From Trichomonas tenax (Eukaryota > Parabasalia > Trichomonadida > Trichomonadidae), in assembly GCA_023091735.1 (NCBI GenBank), contig JALKBU010000018.1, positions 62,001 through 126,000 of the forward strand: a stretch of 64,000 nt of DNA. The letters are read 5' to 3'. Position numbers and translations under genes: made by a program. Of the stretch, positions 1 to 9,606 are shown one piece after another. The notes under the pieces are model-generated. The model searched no databases and was not told the origin of the DNA. It saw only the letters and a program-made list of their open reading frames with translations. The first letter of the stretch is position 1. Each line of letters opens with the position of its first letter.

Positions 1-262
1 CGTTCAGGCTGCTTATGTCCAGGCGTTTGAGTCTGCCCGCCAGTCGCTTGGTCCAGCACATCCTCTCAGAACAGGAATCGCCTTGAATTACTCTGTCTTC
101 TACTATGAAATTCTCGGAAACCACGAGGCTGCTATCAACATCGCCAAGATTGCTCATGACGAAGGTGCTTCTGCTGCTAAGGTCCTTCAGCAGGAAGATA
201 AGGAAGATGCAATGGAAGTTATCAACCTTATCGCTCAAAATTTGAAGAGTTGGGGAGCATAA
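1..262 (+). CDS. 14-3-3 protein, 3' end only
   Basis: The window opens inside a coding frame (first full codon at base 2) that runs 86 residues to a TAA at 260-262. It matches the C-terminal helices of 14-3-3 proteins: a stretch reading PLRTGIALNYSVFYYEI corresponds to the very conserved helix 7 and ligand groove segment, and it is followed by the usual short tail ending in SWGA. 14-3-3 proteins are cytosolic dimers that bind phosphoserine or phosphothreonine motifs in client proteins. The N-terminal two thirds lie outside the window, so dimer interface and full length cannot be judged. The family call is very secure; which paralogue it is cannot be told. Confidence 0.93.
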   Translation, partial: VQAAYVQAFESARQSLGPAHPLRTGIALNYSVFYYEILGNHEAAINIAKIAHDEGASAAKVLQQEDKEDAMEVINLIAQNLKSWGA

Positions 263-633
263 AGATTTCTGGTTTATTTTTTATGATTTTAGCGCAATAT
301 TTAAAATTAGCAAATATATCCTTTATAATTCTTTTATTCTCTCACATATCATTTATTATTTCCAACTAAATTCAAACCTCTACCAAAAATTAGCTATTCT
401 CGATAGGATTTAAAAATCAGAATATATTTTCTTATTTCACCTTTGGTATTGAAGATTTGAGCTATCCATAAAATTTTCTATAAAATGTCTAATATAAACA
501 AGCTTTAATTTGATATTATATAAAAATGAAAAATAAAATATTGGATTTCTCTGAACAAAGTCATATGAAATGAATTGAATAAGAGGAGAATATATCGAAC
601 ACCAAGAGAAAAGGCATATTTTCATAAAGATAA
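263..633. other. A+T-rich spacer
   Basis: No convincing coding frame, repeat or RNA gene is seen. It holds the 3' flank of the 14-3-3 gene and the 5' flank of the glycosyltransferase-like gene. A 62-codon minus-strand frame here has no family features and is regarded as chance. Confidence 0.5.
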
Positions 634-1419
634 ATGATTAATTTTATCTTTATGGTTTCAATTTTAGTTGTAGTTCTCACGACCTTTATAATATTGACCT
701 GCAAGGCGTACTACAACAAGTTTTTCCCAACTAAATCACTATATTCGTCGATTTTCCCGAATTCAAATAATTATCAAGCGGATTTAACAGTAATTTATAT
801 CTCAAACGGTCCCCTTTACGTTATAAGTCAGCAGGTTTATTGTATCACGAAGCTTCTTGAAGAAACTTTCCCAGAAAATTTCGTTTATCAAATTGTTTGC
901 ATACACGCGCCTGTTCTTCCTTCAACAAAGAAGCAAATGAAAGCTCTGTTTCCTCATAACAGTAAAATTGAGTTTTACGAAATACAAAGATGCACTGAAA
1001 TGGAATATTTCGTTGTTGGCTGTGCAAAGGCAAACGGTAAAATAATAGTCGACTCTCAGTATCTTCCTGATGTTATTGGAAATCTTAACAATTATGGAAC
1101 TGAATTTATCGAATTTCATCAGAGAAACGCTGAAACTATTCTTTTCCCACTTAACCAAGAACATTATATGATCCCTGTTGCTCTTTCTAAGCAGGCTGCA
1201 GACAAATTATTGATGCGTTTACCAAGTTTCCCACACGCTTATGGTTTCTCGTTATACAATCTCGCAAACCATTACAAAGTCACATCCAATGTCATCAAAT
1301 CTAAATACAATCCATCAGTCGATTCATTCTTCGAAATTTTAATGACTGAGCTCTATATTTTTTATTTGCGAAGACTTGAGAAATACCTTGTCGCTAAGCC
1401 TCATGTTAACCTTATCTAA
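634..1419 (+). CDS. ALG5-like GT2-family glycosyltransferase, degenerate active site
   Basis: 261 residues. Residues 5-23 form one hydrophobic N-terminal anchor, then a single globular domain. The order of elements (a beta-strand reading LTVIYISNG, a second strand in YQIVCIHAP where GT2 enzymes have the VDDGS motif, then a G-x-x-I-I-V-D block near residue 135) resembles dolichyl-phosphate glucosyltransferase ALG5, an ER enzyme that makes Dol-P-Glc for N-glycan assembly. The usual DDGS and DADG acidic motifs are not intact (HAPV and VDSQ stand in their places), so catalysis is doubtful. The start is the first ATG after an in-frame stop and puts the membrane anchor at the N-terminus. The family call is by pattern only; it could be another membrane-anchored GT-A-like protein. 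Confidence 0.42.
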   Translation: MINFIFMVSILVVVLTTFIILTCKAYYNKFFPTKSLYSSIFPNSNNYQADLTVIYISNGPLYVISQQVYCITKLLEETFPENFVYQIVCIHAPVLPSTKKQMKALFPHNSKIEFYEIQRCTEMEYFVVGCAKANGKIIVDSQYLPDVIGNLNNYGTEFIEFHQRNAETILFPLNQEHYMIPVALSKQAADKLLMRLPSFPHAYGFSLYNLANHYKVTSNVIKSKYNPSVDSFFEILMTELYIFYLRRLEKYLVAKPHVNLI

Positions 1420-1745
1420 TTTACTCAAACACATGTTTCATGTTTCAAAATTTTGATTATTTTGTTATTAATAAAATAAAGCCCCTAACTTCGTTAAATA
1501 TCTATATCATAGCATATCATTAAATACCCTTTAACTAATTGATTGTTAAAAGGAAAAAAGAATTTTTGAAGATTATAAAATTCGGTCAATTTATAGTATG
1601 TATTGTATATTATTAAATACTAAATGAGTTATATATTATAATATGTGTGTTAGGCTCAAATATGAAAAAAATCGAGATAATTTTCAACAATCAAAAGAAA
1701 AGATAGCGATGATTTACTTAAATCACCAAAAAATAATAACATGAC
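1420..1745. other. A+T-rich convergent spacer
   Basis: Separates two convergent genes. Only A+T-rich sequence with T- and A-runs is seen; no ORF, repeat or RNA signal is supported. Confidence 0.5.
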
Positions 1746-2405
1746 TTAAATTATATCAAATGGGGCATTAACATCTAAGTCAAACTCTAATTCATCAAAT
1801 GGAATATGAAGTGGTTCGTTTGAATGTAAATTGGATGAATCACTGATATTAGGAACGATTGAAGGCTGTGTATTCACTTGCGGAACAGGAGATTGATTTC
1901 CAGATTCGCATTCGGTCTGAGAAGATGATGAAGAACTATAATCCATGTATTTTCTTGGGTATGGGGATCTGAATGTCCATCGTCTCAATTCCATTGAGTT
2001 ATCCTTCAATGCTGGAATGAGTTTTGTTATTGCAGATACTGCCTGGCTTCTTTCGACAGAATATGTGTATCCTAATTTATGGAGGGATCCATTGATTGAA
2101 GATTTGCACTTTCCAATGAACAAGCGCAACTGATGTGTGTTAATTGCGATAGAGCCATCCATGAAGAAGCAGATGCCAGAGACGAGGTATCTCTTCCAAT
2201 CTTCGTTGTCCCCCTTAACGCAGAAACCCTTAAGGACCTGCAAAACATCGCTGAAATTATCTATTTTATTGCGAACATTCTTTCCATAGGGAGACATCAA
2301 CGCGGACCTTATATAGATGTACTGTTGCATGTCTGCGGGGCTCAAAAGTCCACAGAACTTGGGGAGATCAGCAGGAACAATGGAGTCGTGGTGTAACTTG
2401 AACAT
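1746..2405 (-). CDS. Initiator-binding domain (IBD) protein, IBP39-like
   Basis: 219 residues. The N-terminal ~150 residues match the initiator-binding domain described for Trichomonas IBP39, including the pattern KRYLVSGICFF, then INTHQLRLFIGKCKSSINGS and LHKLGY, a winged-helix DNA-binding fold. In trichomonads this domain binds the initiator (Inr) element over the transcription start and IBP39 contacts RNA polymerase II through its C-terminal domain. Here the C-terminal ~70 residues are low-complexity, with a serine run, and end in an acidic segment (FDELEFDLDVNAPFDII) that looks like an activation or docking tail; the longer IBP39 C-domain is absent. The protein is probably one of a large paralogous set. 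Family call good, target genes unknown. Confidence 0.78.
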   Translation of the reverse strand: MFKLHHDSIVPADLPKFCGLLSPADMQQYIYIRSALMSPYGKNVRNKIDNFSDVLQVLKGFCVKGDNEDWKRYLVSGICFFMDGSIAINTHQLRLFIGKCKSSINGSLHKLGYTYSVERSQAVSAITKLIPALKDNSMELRRWTFRSPYPRKYMDYSSSSSSQTECESGNQSPVPQVNTQPSIVPNISDSSNLHSNEPLHIPFDELEFDLDVNAPFDII

Positions 2406-5086
2406 TTACTGAAATAACTATTTGATTTTAATGAATTTCAAAACACTATTGTCAAAACCGAAGAAACGTTAAGAAAAAAACCGGAAAGCGTAAACATTTC
2501 AAAAAATAACAGTAATAAAACATCATAACTCATTAATCTGTGCATATTTTTGGGAATAAAAAAAATTAAACGGAAAATTATTAATGTATAAAATGATATA
2601 TTTAAAGGAGTAGCACTGAAATATCACTTTTTAAACACAATCAATTTCAATTGAACCCTCCTTTCGAATTTTTTCAATGAGATTTATCATCAATTTTGAT
2701 TTTACTGGGAAAGTGTGCATTAACAGAATATATCAAATTTAACTCAACACGGTACATCTGAGAAAAATGCTAAATTTAATTCTCGCCCATCGCGGTTGAT
2801 CCGTCAATTATTTGTATATTGATACATTTGTATACATTCCCATGATATCATATTTTTTTATTCTTTTTCGAGTTTTGTTAGTTTGCAGTTTGCGATGAGA
2901 ATCAATATATAGAGGAAAACGGAGGTATTGATAAATTATTCCAGAATAACGATTTTATTTGGAAATCACAACAAAGATTTTTTTATCGGATTATCCTCTG
3001 AGTCAAAACTACTGTGAAATCTTTATTGTCTAGACTATCTCTAATCGATCCACTAATGCGGCGGTTATACACAAAGCACGTTATTTTTTACTCACTACGC
3101 AAATTTTCCTCGCGTGCCGCTTTGAGGAATGCTCCGTTCTATTGGGAGGGGTGAAGCCCCTCCCAAACCCACCCCTGTAAAATAATCCACCAAAACATAA
3201 TTAAATGTCACATTTTTTATTTGAACGCTTTGTGACATATTTTAGATGCGGCATAATCAATATAGCTATTTTGCAGCAAAAAATAATTGAACACCCACAA
3301 AATTCTTAAGTGCCTATAATTCTGAGTGCGCACACTTTGTAGGCTATATAAATATTGAAAAGGTCTGGTCGATTTTAAGAACTTATTTAGCTTGTGCGTA
3401 CTATCAATAATACGCACCATACAAAAAATTCAGTGAGCTTTAAAATTGAACACGCACGATGGATTATTGATAGGAAAGTAATACATTTTATGACTGATTC
3501 TATGGCAAAAGCTATTATGAAGTATATTTACCGTTTAATGAAACTTCCATTTTAACATTGTCTGCCTATAATAAAAAGAATTATTTTTATTTTACAAATC
3601 GCAAGTGCGTAACGGTTTTGCGTATGTCCAAAAAAATAAGCCATTGGGAAATGCGTAAGTGCCGCATACTTAAACTATTTAGAAAGCTATGGAATCGAAA
3701 AAATGGCGAAATTTCGGATTTTTTTTCGAAATTAACGGACTTATAAAGACGTTAATTTTGCTCCTTCTAAATCAGAAAAGTATTAATTTTTATTAATTAT
3801 AGATAATTCAGTTTCACCTAATAATATTTTTCTACTTTTTTCTTGAAAAAAAAACAGCCGTTAAAGATTTTGACCTATCGTCCATTTTTACGTAGTGGAG
3901 CGGTACAGCAACTGTTATTCTCGCAAAAAAGTTCAAAAGTGTGATCTACATACTATGTAGATACCTGTTTGGGAAAACTTTTTTTTCTGAGGCCTAGACA
4001 CTTTTTTCATGAATTTGTATGATGGAATATTGAATAATTCCATATTGTATGCATATTTTATCATTTTAATTGAAAATTTTCTGCGAAAAAAATAAAAAAC
4101 AACGATAGGATGATTTTGATGCAATGTATGTATTTTTTATACATAGGTGATGACATTTTTTATATTTTGAGTGATTTTCTTCATTTCTTAAATTTAGCTT
4201 TTCGTTGCCGCAGCTGCTTCAACTTTTAGACGAATTTTCCAACAAGAATGGATTTGCCTACTCACACCATATATGAGTGACTACAACCAGAGCTATCATA
4301 ATGACAATTTAGTGTGATCTAAAATCATGATTATCAAAATCACAATAAATCGTCGAGCTACAACTAACAACAAAAAATACAACCATTTCCCTACCATAAC
4401 TTAGTAATTCGATTGATCATTATATTTTTTATTTTAATTCAACACAAAAGTCCAAAATTCGGACAGTAAATTATTTAAAAATCACGTAAGCTACCTCACA
4501 CACTAAGCTTGTTCGTCCAAGTCTTTTTCTTTACAAAAAGATCGATACAAACTCAAAAAATAAACCGCTAAGCTATACAATAAACGCGGTGTACAATGCC
4601 ACATTATCAATGGCAATCTGATAAGAGTAGTTTTATTAACTAATACCAATTTATTTTGTACCTATTCTTTTTTGTTTTTTCTACTTGCTTAAGAATATAA
4701 AAACGTATGAATGTAGGTATATGTATATAACAGTATAGTATTTATGCCAAATTATGATATTTATAAAGATATTGATTCAAGATTGCACGGATTATTGTTG
4801 ATTTAACAACTAATTTGCGCGGTTTTCGAACCCTCTATAGAAATAGTGTGACTATGGGTTTAAGCAATTTTGAGTGTTGTTTTTATTTAAAACCCTTCTG
4901 ATGTTGGATTTTCCATTTTGTGGAAAAGTAACTGGCTGTAAAGTCCAACACTTCCACAAAAGTGAAGGAGTCAACCCCTCAATTCTCACTTTTCCCCTTC
5001 AAATGTAATGTAAACATAAGAAAAAAATCTGACGTTTTGTGTAACACATTCGTGCAACTCCATATTGGAGGCTCAAACAGTAATTT
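2406..5086. other. Gene-poor 2.7 kb region with hairpins and a GC-rich island
   Basis: No convincing gene. It contains a short GC-rich island around 3060-3180 with a perfect 8-bp stem hairpin (3144-3164), a small 7-bp hairpin at 3394-3417 (GTGCGTA/TACGCAC), and nested hairpins at 4902-4950. Minus-strand 3217-3420 and plus-strand 3558-3746 frames are short and show no family features. The rest is A+T-rich. Confidence 0.45.
3144..3164. repeat. GC-rich perfect hairpin (8-bp stem)
   Basis: GGGAGGGG and CCCCTCCC flank a 5-base loop TGAAG and are followed by a further C-rich stretch up to 3175. In a region of roughly 70% A+T this is strongly out of composition. It may be the end of a mobile element or part of a structured RNA; nothing in the sequence decides. 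Confidence 0.7.
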
Positions 5087-5419
5087 TTAGTAGTTAATTT
5101 GGTTGCCGTTGGCTTCGAGGCAGGCGCGCAACATAGTATCCATCGATGTACAGAGATGCTGGAGTAATTCGTCGCTGGTATTATCCCAGACTTGACGAAC
5201 GTAGATATCGAGGGCGTCAACTGTGGTTGGGTGCATCTCGGCGACGTGGATCTTCATTGTCGCCGAGATGTCTCGAATCCGAGATGGGGTCGCGCCCGAT
5301 CTCAGATCAGTTGCAATATCAGCACGAGCTTGCAATGCACGCGCTGAACGAACGCGCTCAGGCTTCTTAAACTCTCGCCGGAACCCACCGGGGTAGAGGA
5401 AGCGAGATGTTCTGCGCAC
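5087..5419 (-). pseudogene. Tc1/mariner transposase, C-terminal remnant
   Basis: Open frame of 110 residues. The last ~45 residues follow the C-terminal signature of mariner transposases: a helix with a tryptophan (VRQVWDNTSDELLQHLCTSM), then LRACLEANGNQINY just before the stop, equivalent to the SMPRR...ANGGxTKY ending of mariner proteins. The first ~55 residues are not recognisable, and the catalytic DDD/DDE core and HTH domain are absent, so this is a decayed fragment. The stretch is GC-richer than its flanks, which fits a transferred or recently inserted element. An 11-bp inverted repeat (5235-5245 and 5259-5269) lies inside it. No matching pair of terminal inverted repeats was found. Confidence 0.6.
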
Positions 5420-5970
5420 TTGAAATAATGAGCAATTGAAACTTTGCGGTAAAATTTGTGTTTTTACGGATTTTTTTGGCGCCGTAGGAATTTATTGATA
5501 GAAACGTCTTTCTTATCGTATGGAGGCTATTTTTTATATTATTAACGAGAAAGCTCCACCTCACATTTCGATTTTTTGAATGGAAGTGTTTCGTGTCCCA
5601 CTTTGTCCTCACCCTTAATTTTCTCCATCAAAAATCACTAATTTCAAAAAAATTATCAGGAAATAATCTTAAATTTATAAGTCTAATCTATGCCAATCAA
5701 AATATTTCTTATAATTCAATGTTTTATCGATTTTATTAACCTAATGGCCTTTTAATGTCTAACATTTGGTATTTAGCATTGATATATTGAGATATATCTG
5801 ATTTATTGACCTAAATAGATCTTGTCGCATTAAAATTCTATATCTGTGAAAAATCAAAATAAAACTATTGTTTTTGGTCGGTTAACATATGTAATATTCA
5901 TGCTTTTATTCAAATATAAATTATTATAGTAACATCTCAATGTCTTGCGTTTGTATTCATGAAAAAAATA
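5420..5970. other. Spacer next to mariner remnant
   Basis: GC content falls back to background after 5420. A CACCCTTAA string near 5608-5617 resembles the outer end of a terminal inverted repeat but has no partner on the other side of the transposase remnant. No gene is supported. Confidence 0.4.
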
Positions 5971-7719
5971 TTAGAAATAATCAAAATATCGAGGAAGTGT
6001 TACTCCATGTGTAGAAGCAACCTCCTGAAGAGCTTTCTTCTTCACTTCACGCATATTCCTGGCATCAGACGCCTTTTGGCATAATTCTTCAGATAATTTT
6101 TCATCTTTCTCGCATCCAATGCCATCTCTCACCATGAGAGCGAGATCAAACATAGCAAAGATAGTTTCCATTGAAGCAGACGCTTTCATCAGTCTAAAAG
6201 CTTCTTTTTCATCCTTTTTGACTCCTTTTCCTGTTAAATAATGCGTCGCTAAGTTATATTTAGCATAACCGCATCCATATTGGTCACCTAACTTCCAGTA
6301 CTTGCAGGCTGTTTCTTCATCATCCTTAGTATGCGTTCCGAGGTTATTTGCTGATGGTCCGTATTTCATTTTCATACCAATAGTCCAATATTTGACACTT
6401 AGATCGATATTTGCAAATGTTCCAAATGCATATTCATGTGACAAACCCATGAAATGGATAGCATATGGATAGCCGTGATGTGCACAAATGGTCATCATCT
6501 TGTAACTCTGCTCTGGGTCGTATAATCTTACTGTCCCACTGAGGGTGAAAAGAGCAGGAATGTATCCCTTGTAGCCGATCTTCTTTAAGTCTTCCATTTT
6601 CGCTTCTATCTCAGTATCAAGCAATTTATTCTTGGTAATCTGCAAGTACACGTTTCTGATAGCGACTGGATAACCTGCTGCATCAGCTTTTTTGAGATAT
6701 TCGAGTGATTTCTGCGGATTTTCTCTAACATAGTAATTAAAGAGATTATTCATTGCTGCAGGTAACTGACATTTCTCTGAATAGCAAACACCTGCTTGTT
6801 TTTGTTCATGAGTTAGTCCTTTCATTAATAAATGTGATCCAATTATCAATAAAGCAATTTGATCATTCTTATTAGCTTCAGACCTAACTATACCAAGATA
6901 TTCGTCATCTTCAATTGTGTTTATTGTATTATTTGCATCATGGAAAATGAATTTATAATTTTTGTTCTTAAAATTGATTCCATTTGTGTTAAAACTCTCA
7001 ACAATTTCACTCAATTTTGGCCTTTCGTCGATATCAAAGTCTAAACACTTAATACCTATTTCTAATAAAGAATCATTTTTTGATTCAATTTCTTCAAAAC
7101 TCCAGATCTTCGTAAGTATTTCATTTCGATTCATTCCTGTGATTAATTCAATGATTATGAGTCCTATGAGGTAAATATCGCATGCAAGCGGGTCTTTTTC
7201 GTAAAATGGAAGATTTGCATCATCTTCGTCTATATCATACAATAAATTTGGTCTTGGCTGCGGAGTAATAAGTTCTCCGTCAGTATTTTGGAAAAATGAC
7301 AATAATTTTAGATTCGAATGTGAAATATTATGTTTATGAAGCAAATTAACTTGATTAATCATCGTAAAAATGATTTTTGCTTTCATTTCATCGGCTGTTA
7401 ACTTGATATCTATTGGTTTTAAGTTTTGAAATTTCGAATAAACGTGAATATAATTGTTATCATGGAAAAAATAGTCAATGTTCAGCATGTTATGAAAATT
7501 TATTTTCTGTAATTGATACAAATACTTCAAAAATCGTTTAATTTCGATCGACGTAAATATATTGATTGGGAAAGAATTTATTATATAGTCATCATTCGTC
7601 GTGGAATCGCGGCCTAACTGGGTTTTAATGGTCTCTGAGTCTCTTAAAACATTGTTGATTGAAATGTTTGATGAATCAGGAAAATAAGCAAACATAAAAA
7701 TGACATGAAAATTTATCAT
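5971..7719 (-). CDS. Pseudokinase with C-terminal Sel1 repeats
   Basis: 582 residues. Residues ~50-270 show the outline of a protein kinase C-lobe: NISHSNLKLLSFF (134-143) in the catalytic-loop position and ACDIYLIGLIIIELITG (179-195) matching the DxxSxG...ELLTG helix. The HRD aspartate is replaced (HSN), no DFG is seen and no glycine loop is evident, so this is a predicted pseudokinase. Residues ~280-570 are a series of Sel1-like (TPR-like) repeats, for example YAKYNLATHYLTGKGVKKD and AMFDLALMVRDGIGCEKD. Kinase-Sel1 fusions are a large family in trichomonads; Sel1 arrays usually scaffold protein complexes. ATG at 7719 follows an in-frame stop. Upstream bases 7846-7881 hold an inverted pair of TTTACACG/CGTGTAAA. 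Confidence 0.75.
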   Translation of the reverse strand: MINFHVIFMFAYFPDSSNISINNVLRDSETIKTQLGRDSTTNDDYIINSFPINIFTSIEIKRFLKYLYQLQKINFHNMLNIDYFFHDNNYIHVYSKFQNLKPIDIKLTADEMKAKIIFTMINQVNLLHKHNISHSNLKLLSFFQNTDGELITPQPRPNLLYDIDEDDANLPFYEKDPLACDIYLIGLIIIELITGMNRNEILTKIWSFEEIESKNDSLLEIGIKCLDFDIDERPKLSEIVESFNTNGINFKNKNYKFIFHDANNTINTIEDDEYLGIVRSEANKNDQIALLIIGSHLLMKGLTHEQKQAGVCYSEKCQLPAAMNNLFNYYVRENPQKSLEYLKKADAAGYPVAIRNVYLQITKNKLLDTEIEAKMEDLKKIGYKGYIPALFTLSGTVRLYDPEQSYKMMTICAHHGYPYAIHFMGLSHEYAFGTFANIDLSVKYWTIGMKMKYGPSANNLGTHTKDDEETACKYWKLGDQYGCGYAKYNLATHYLTGKGVKKDEKEAFRLMKASASMETIFAMFDLALMVRDGIGCEKDEKLSEELCQKASDARNMREVKKKALQEVASTHGVTLPRYFDYF

Positions 7720-9606
7720 TTTGCCGCCTAAATTTTATATCCATAACTTTTATTTTGATTATCCACCAAAATATTTTTTTTTTCAACATTTTTAAAATAA
7801 CGTAGTTCACTTTTCGCCTTAAAAAATAACCGGCCTTTTGAATGCTTTACACGGCAATTTGTCAATCACTTTTCGTGTAAAATAACTATGCTGTATGAGT
7901 TAATGATAAATATAAACACTAGACATGTCAAGCTAATAGAAAAACAAATAAAAAATTTTACAAAAACTCAAATGAATAGGATAGAAATTAATGAATGAAA
8001 ACATGTTTTCTAGCTGTAAGATGTCTTCTTCTGGCTGCTGGTACTCAAACTCCGATTGCTGAAAGTCGCCATCTCGTTCCAGGCAATATTGCTTTAGACT
8101 TGTGTATTTCGATTTTTTTTGCAAGATGTTGAATATCGCATGTAATGTGTGTCGACCGTTTCTACATCGTCATCCAATCTAAAGACTGCTTAAATGTAAT
8201 GAAATTTTCTTTGAATAATGTAATTCACCTAAATTTGTGGGCATGAGCGCTCTGTTTGGTGGGGCAGTGAAAGGAGGCACCCAAGGTGCATCGAATCATA
8301 GCTTTGCGGTCGCTTCAGCACCCCTCTTCGATGAGGAAACTTCCTCTGCGATGGACCATGAAATTTGTAAATGGACCAAAAAAAAATAACTTTTTTTCTA
8401 GGCAAAAAAATTGAAAATCAAAATTATGATTCAAAAAAGTCATTATTAGAAGTTTTAACTCATAGATATGCTATGCATTATTGTAATAAACATTAAAATA
8501 ATAAAAAAAGATGTGATTTAATGAGGAATTGAAATAATAAAATATTTATTGTAATTTAGATAGGGCACCATAAGGCCCAGAAGCCTTGCATAGTGATTTA
8601 AAGTATTTGTTGATGCATTATTTGGTGTTCGTGCTTTCATATCTTGCAAAATTTCAATCTGAAAGTTTATGGTGCATTGTCTTTGTGATTAATGTAATCA
8701 CATACATGTATTCGCGTTTTGGCTAGCATAACTTTTGTATTTTGATGCTGAAAATAAGAAAAATAAAAGATTGTCATTAAATGTCGAACGGAATGATAAA
8801 AATAGTGGATGGCTCAACGCCACACGGAACCTGAGCGAAGAATTTTATCCTTTTGAATCCATAAAGAAGTAGTTACCATACGAAAAGGCAATTTTTTGAA
8901 AAATGTCAGCTTTCTGATTAAAAATCAGAAACTATTATTGTGCGTACGGCTTTATTATGCTATTTTATGCCTATCTTCTTTAAATCAAGGCTGAATATTG
9001 AGTTTTTAAATTTTCAACAAAATTTTTGATTCACAATGAGGTCTAATTTTTTGCATACATATTTACGATCATATGCTGGTATTGGATCCGCATACTGGCA
9101 AATTGACGAAGGACGATAGCAAATTGACGATGGTCAGCAAAAGTTCTCAATACTTTGGCAAAATCCCCTCAATCGGTCACGATTTTTAAAGGCGAAAAAT
9201 GAATTACGTTATTAGATTCATTGAATTCCAAAGCACAATTTATCATACATGCACTCTGTATAGACTATTGCCATAATTTATAATGAAAAAACGATAATCC
9301 TGCTAAATAAAATAATACCTGACATGTAAATTATATTTATTGAACCTTAAAATAATTTACATTACATTTGTCAATATTTACACGGCAGTTCAGTGAAACG
9401 TCAATCAAGTTAAGGGTGCACTGTAACCGATAAGAAAACTTCAGAAAAAATCTGACGCCTAAAAACGAGAGTTTTGATTTTCTGGAGGTCGTCGTTCATT
9501 ATATACCTCCATAATGTAGTGAAACCCCTGTATTGTTTTCAGGAAAATCCTTCAAGGATTGGCCGATTTGGAACATTTACTCATTTTAAATTTCCACTTT
9601 TTTTAA
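7720..9606. other. Gene-poor 1.9 kb region
   Basis: Mostly A+T-rich. It includes a 48-codon GC-richer plus-strand frame at 8243-8389 (listed separately), a direct repeat of GCAAATTGACGA near 9095-9125, and copies of the TTTACAYG/CRTGTAAA motif at 7846, 7874, 9321 and 9377. A TTAAGGGTGCAC string near 9409 resembles a transposon end without a partner. Confidence 0.4.
8243..8389 (+). other. Short GC-rich ORF, 48 codons
   Basis: ATG to TAA frame of 48 residues, starting MSALFGGAVKGGTQGASNH and ending in a lysine run. Its base composition and residue mix (Gly, Ala, Ser rich) look more coding-like than the surrounding spacer. It has no recognisable domain and may be a fragment of a lost gene or inserted element. 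Confidence 0.2.

Noticed and set aside
5617..9418. CACCCTTAA and TTAAGGGTG as the two ends of one 3.8-kb transposon
   Set aside because: The orientation is outward, so they cannot be the ends of a single element enclosing the sequence between them.
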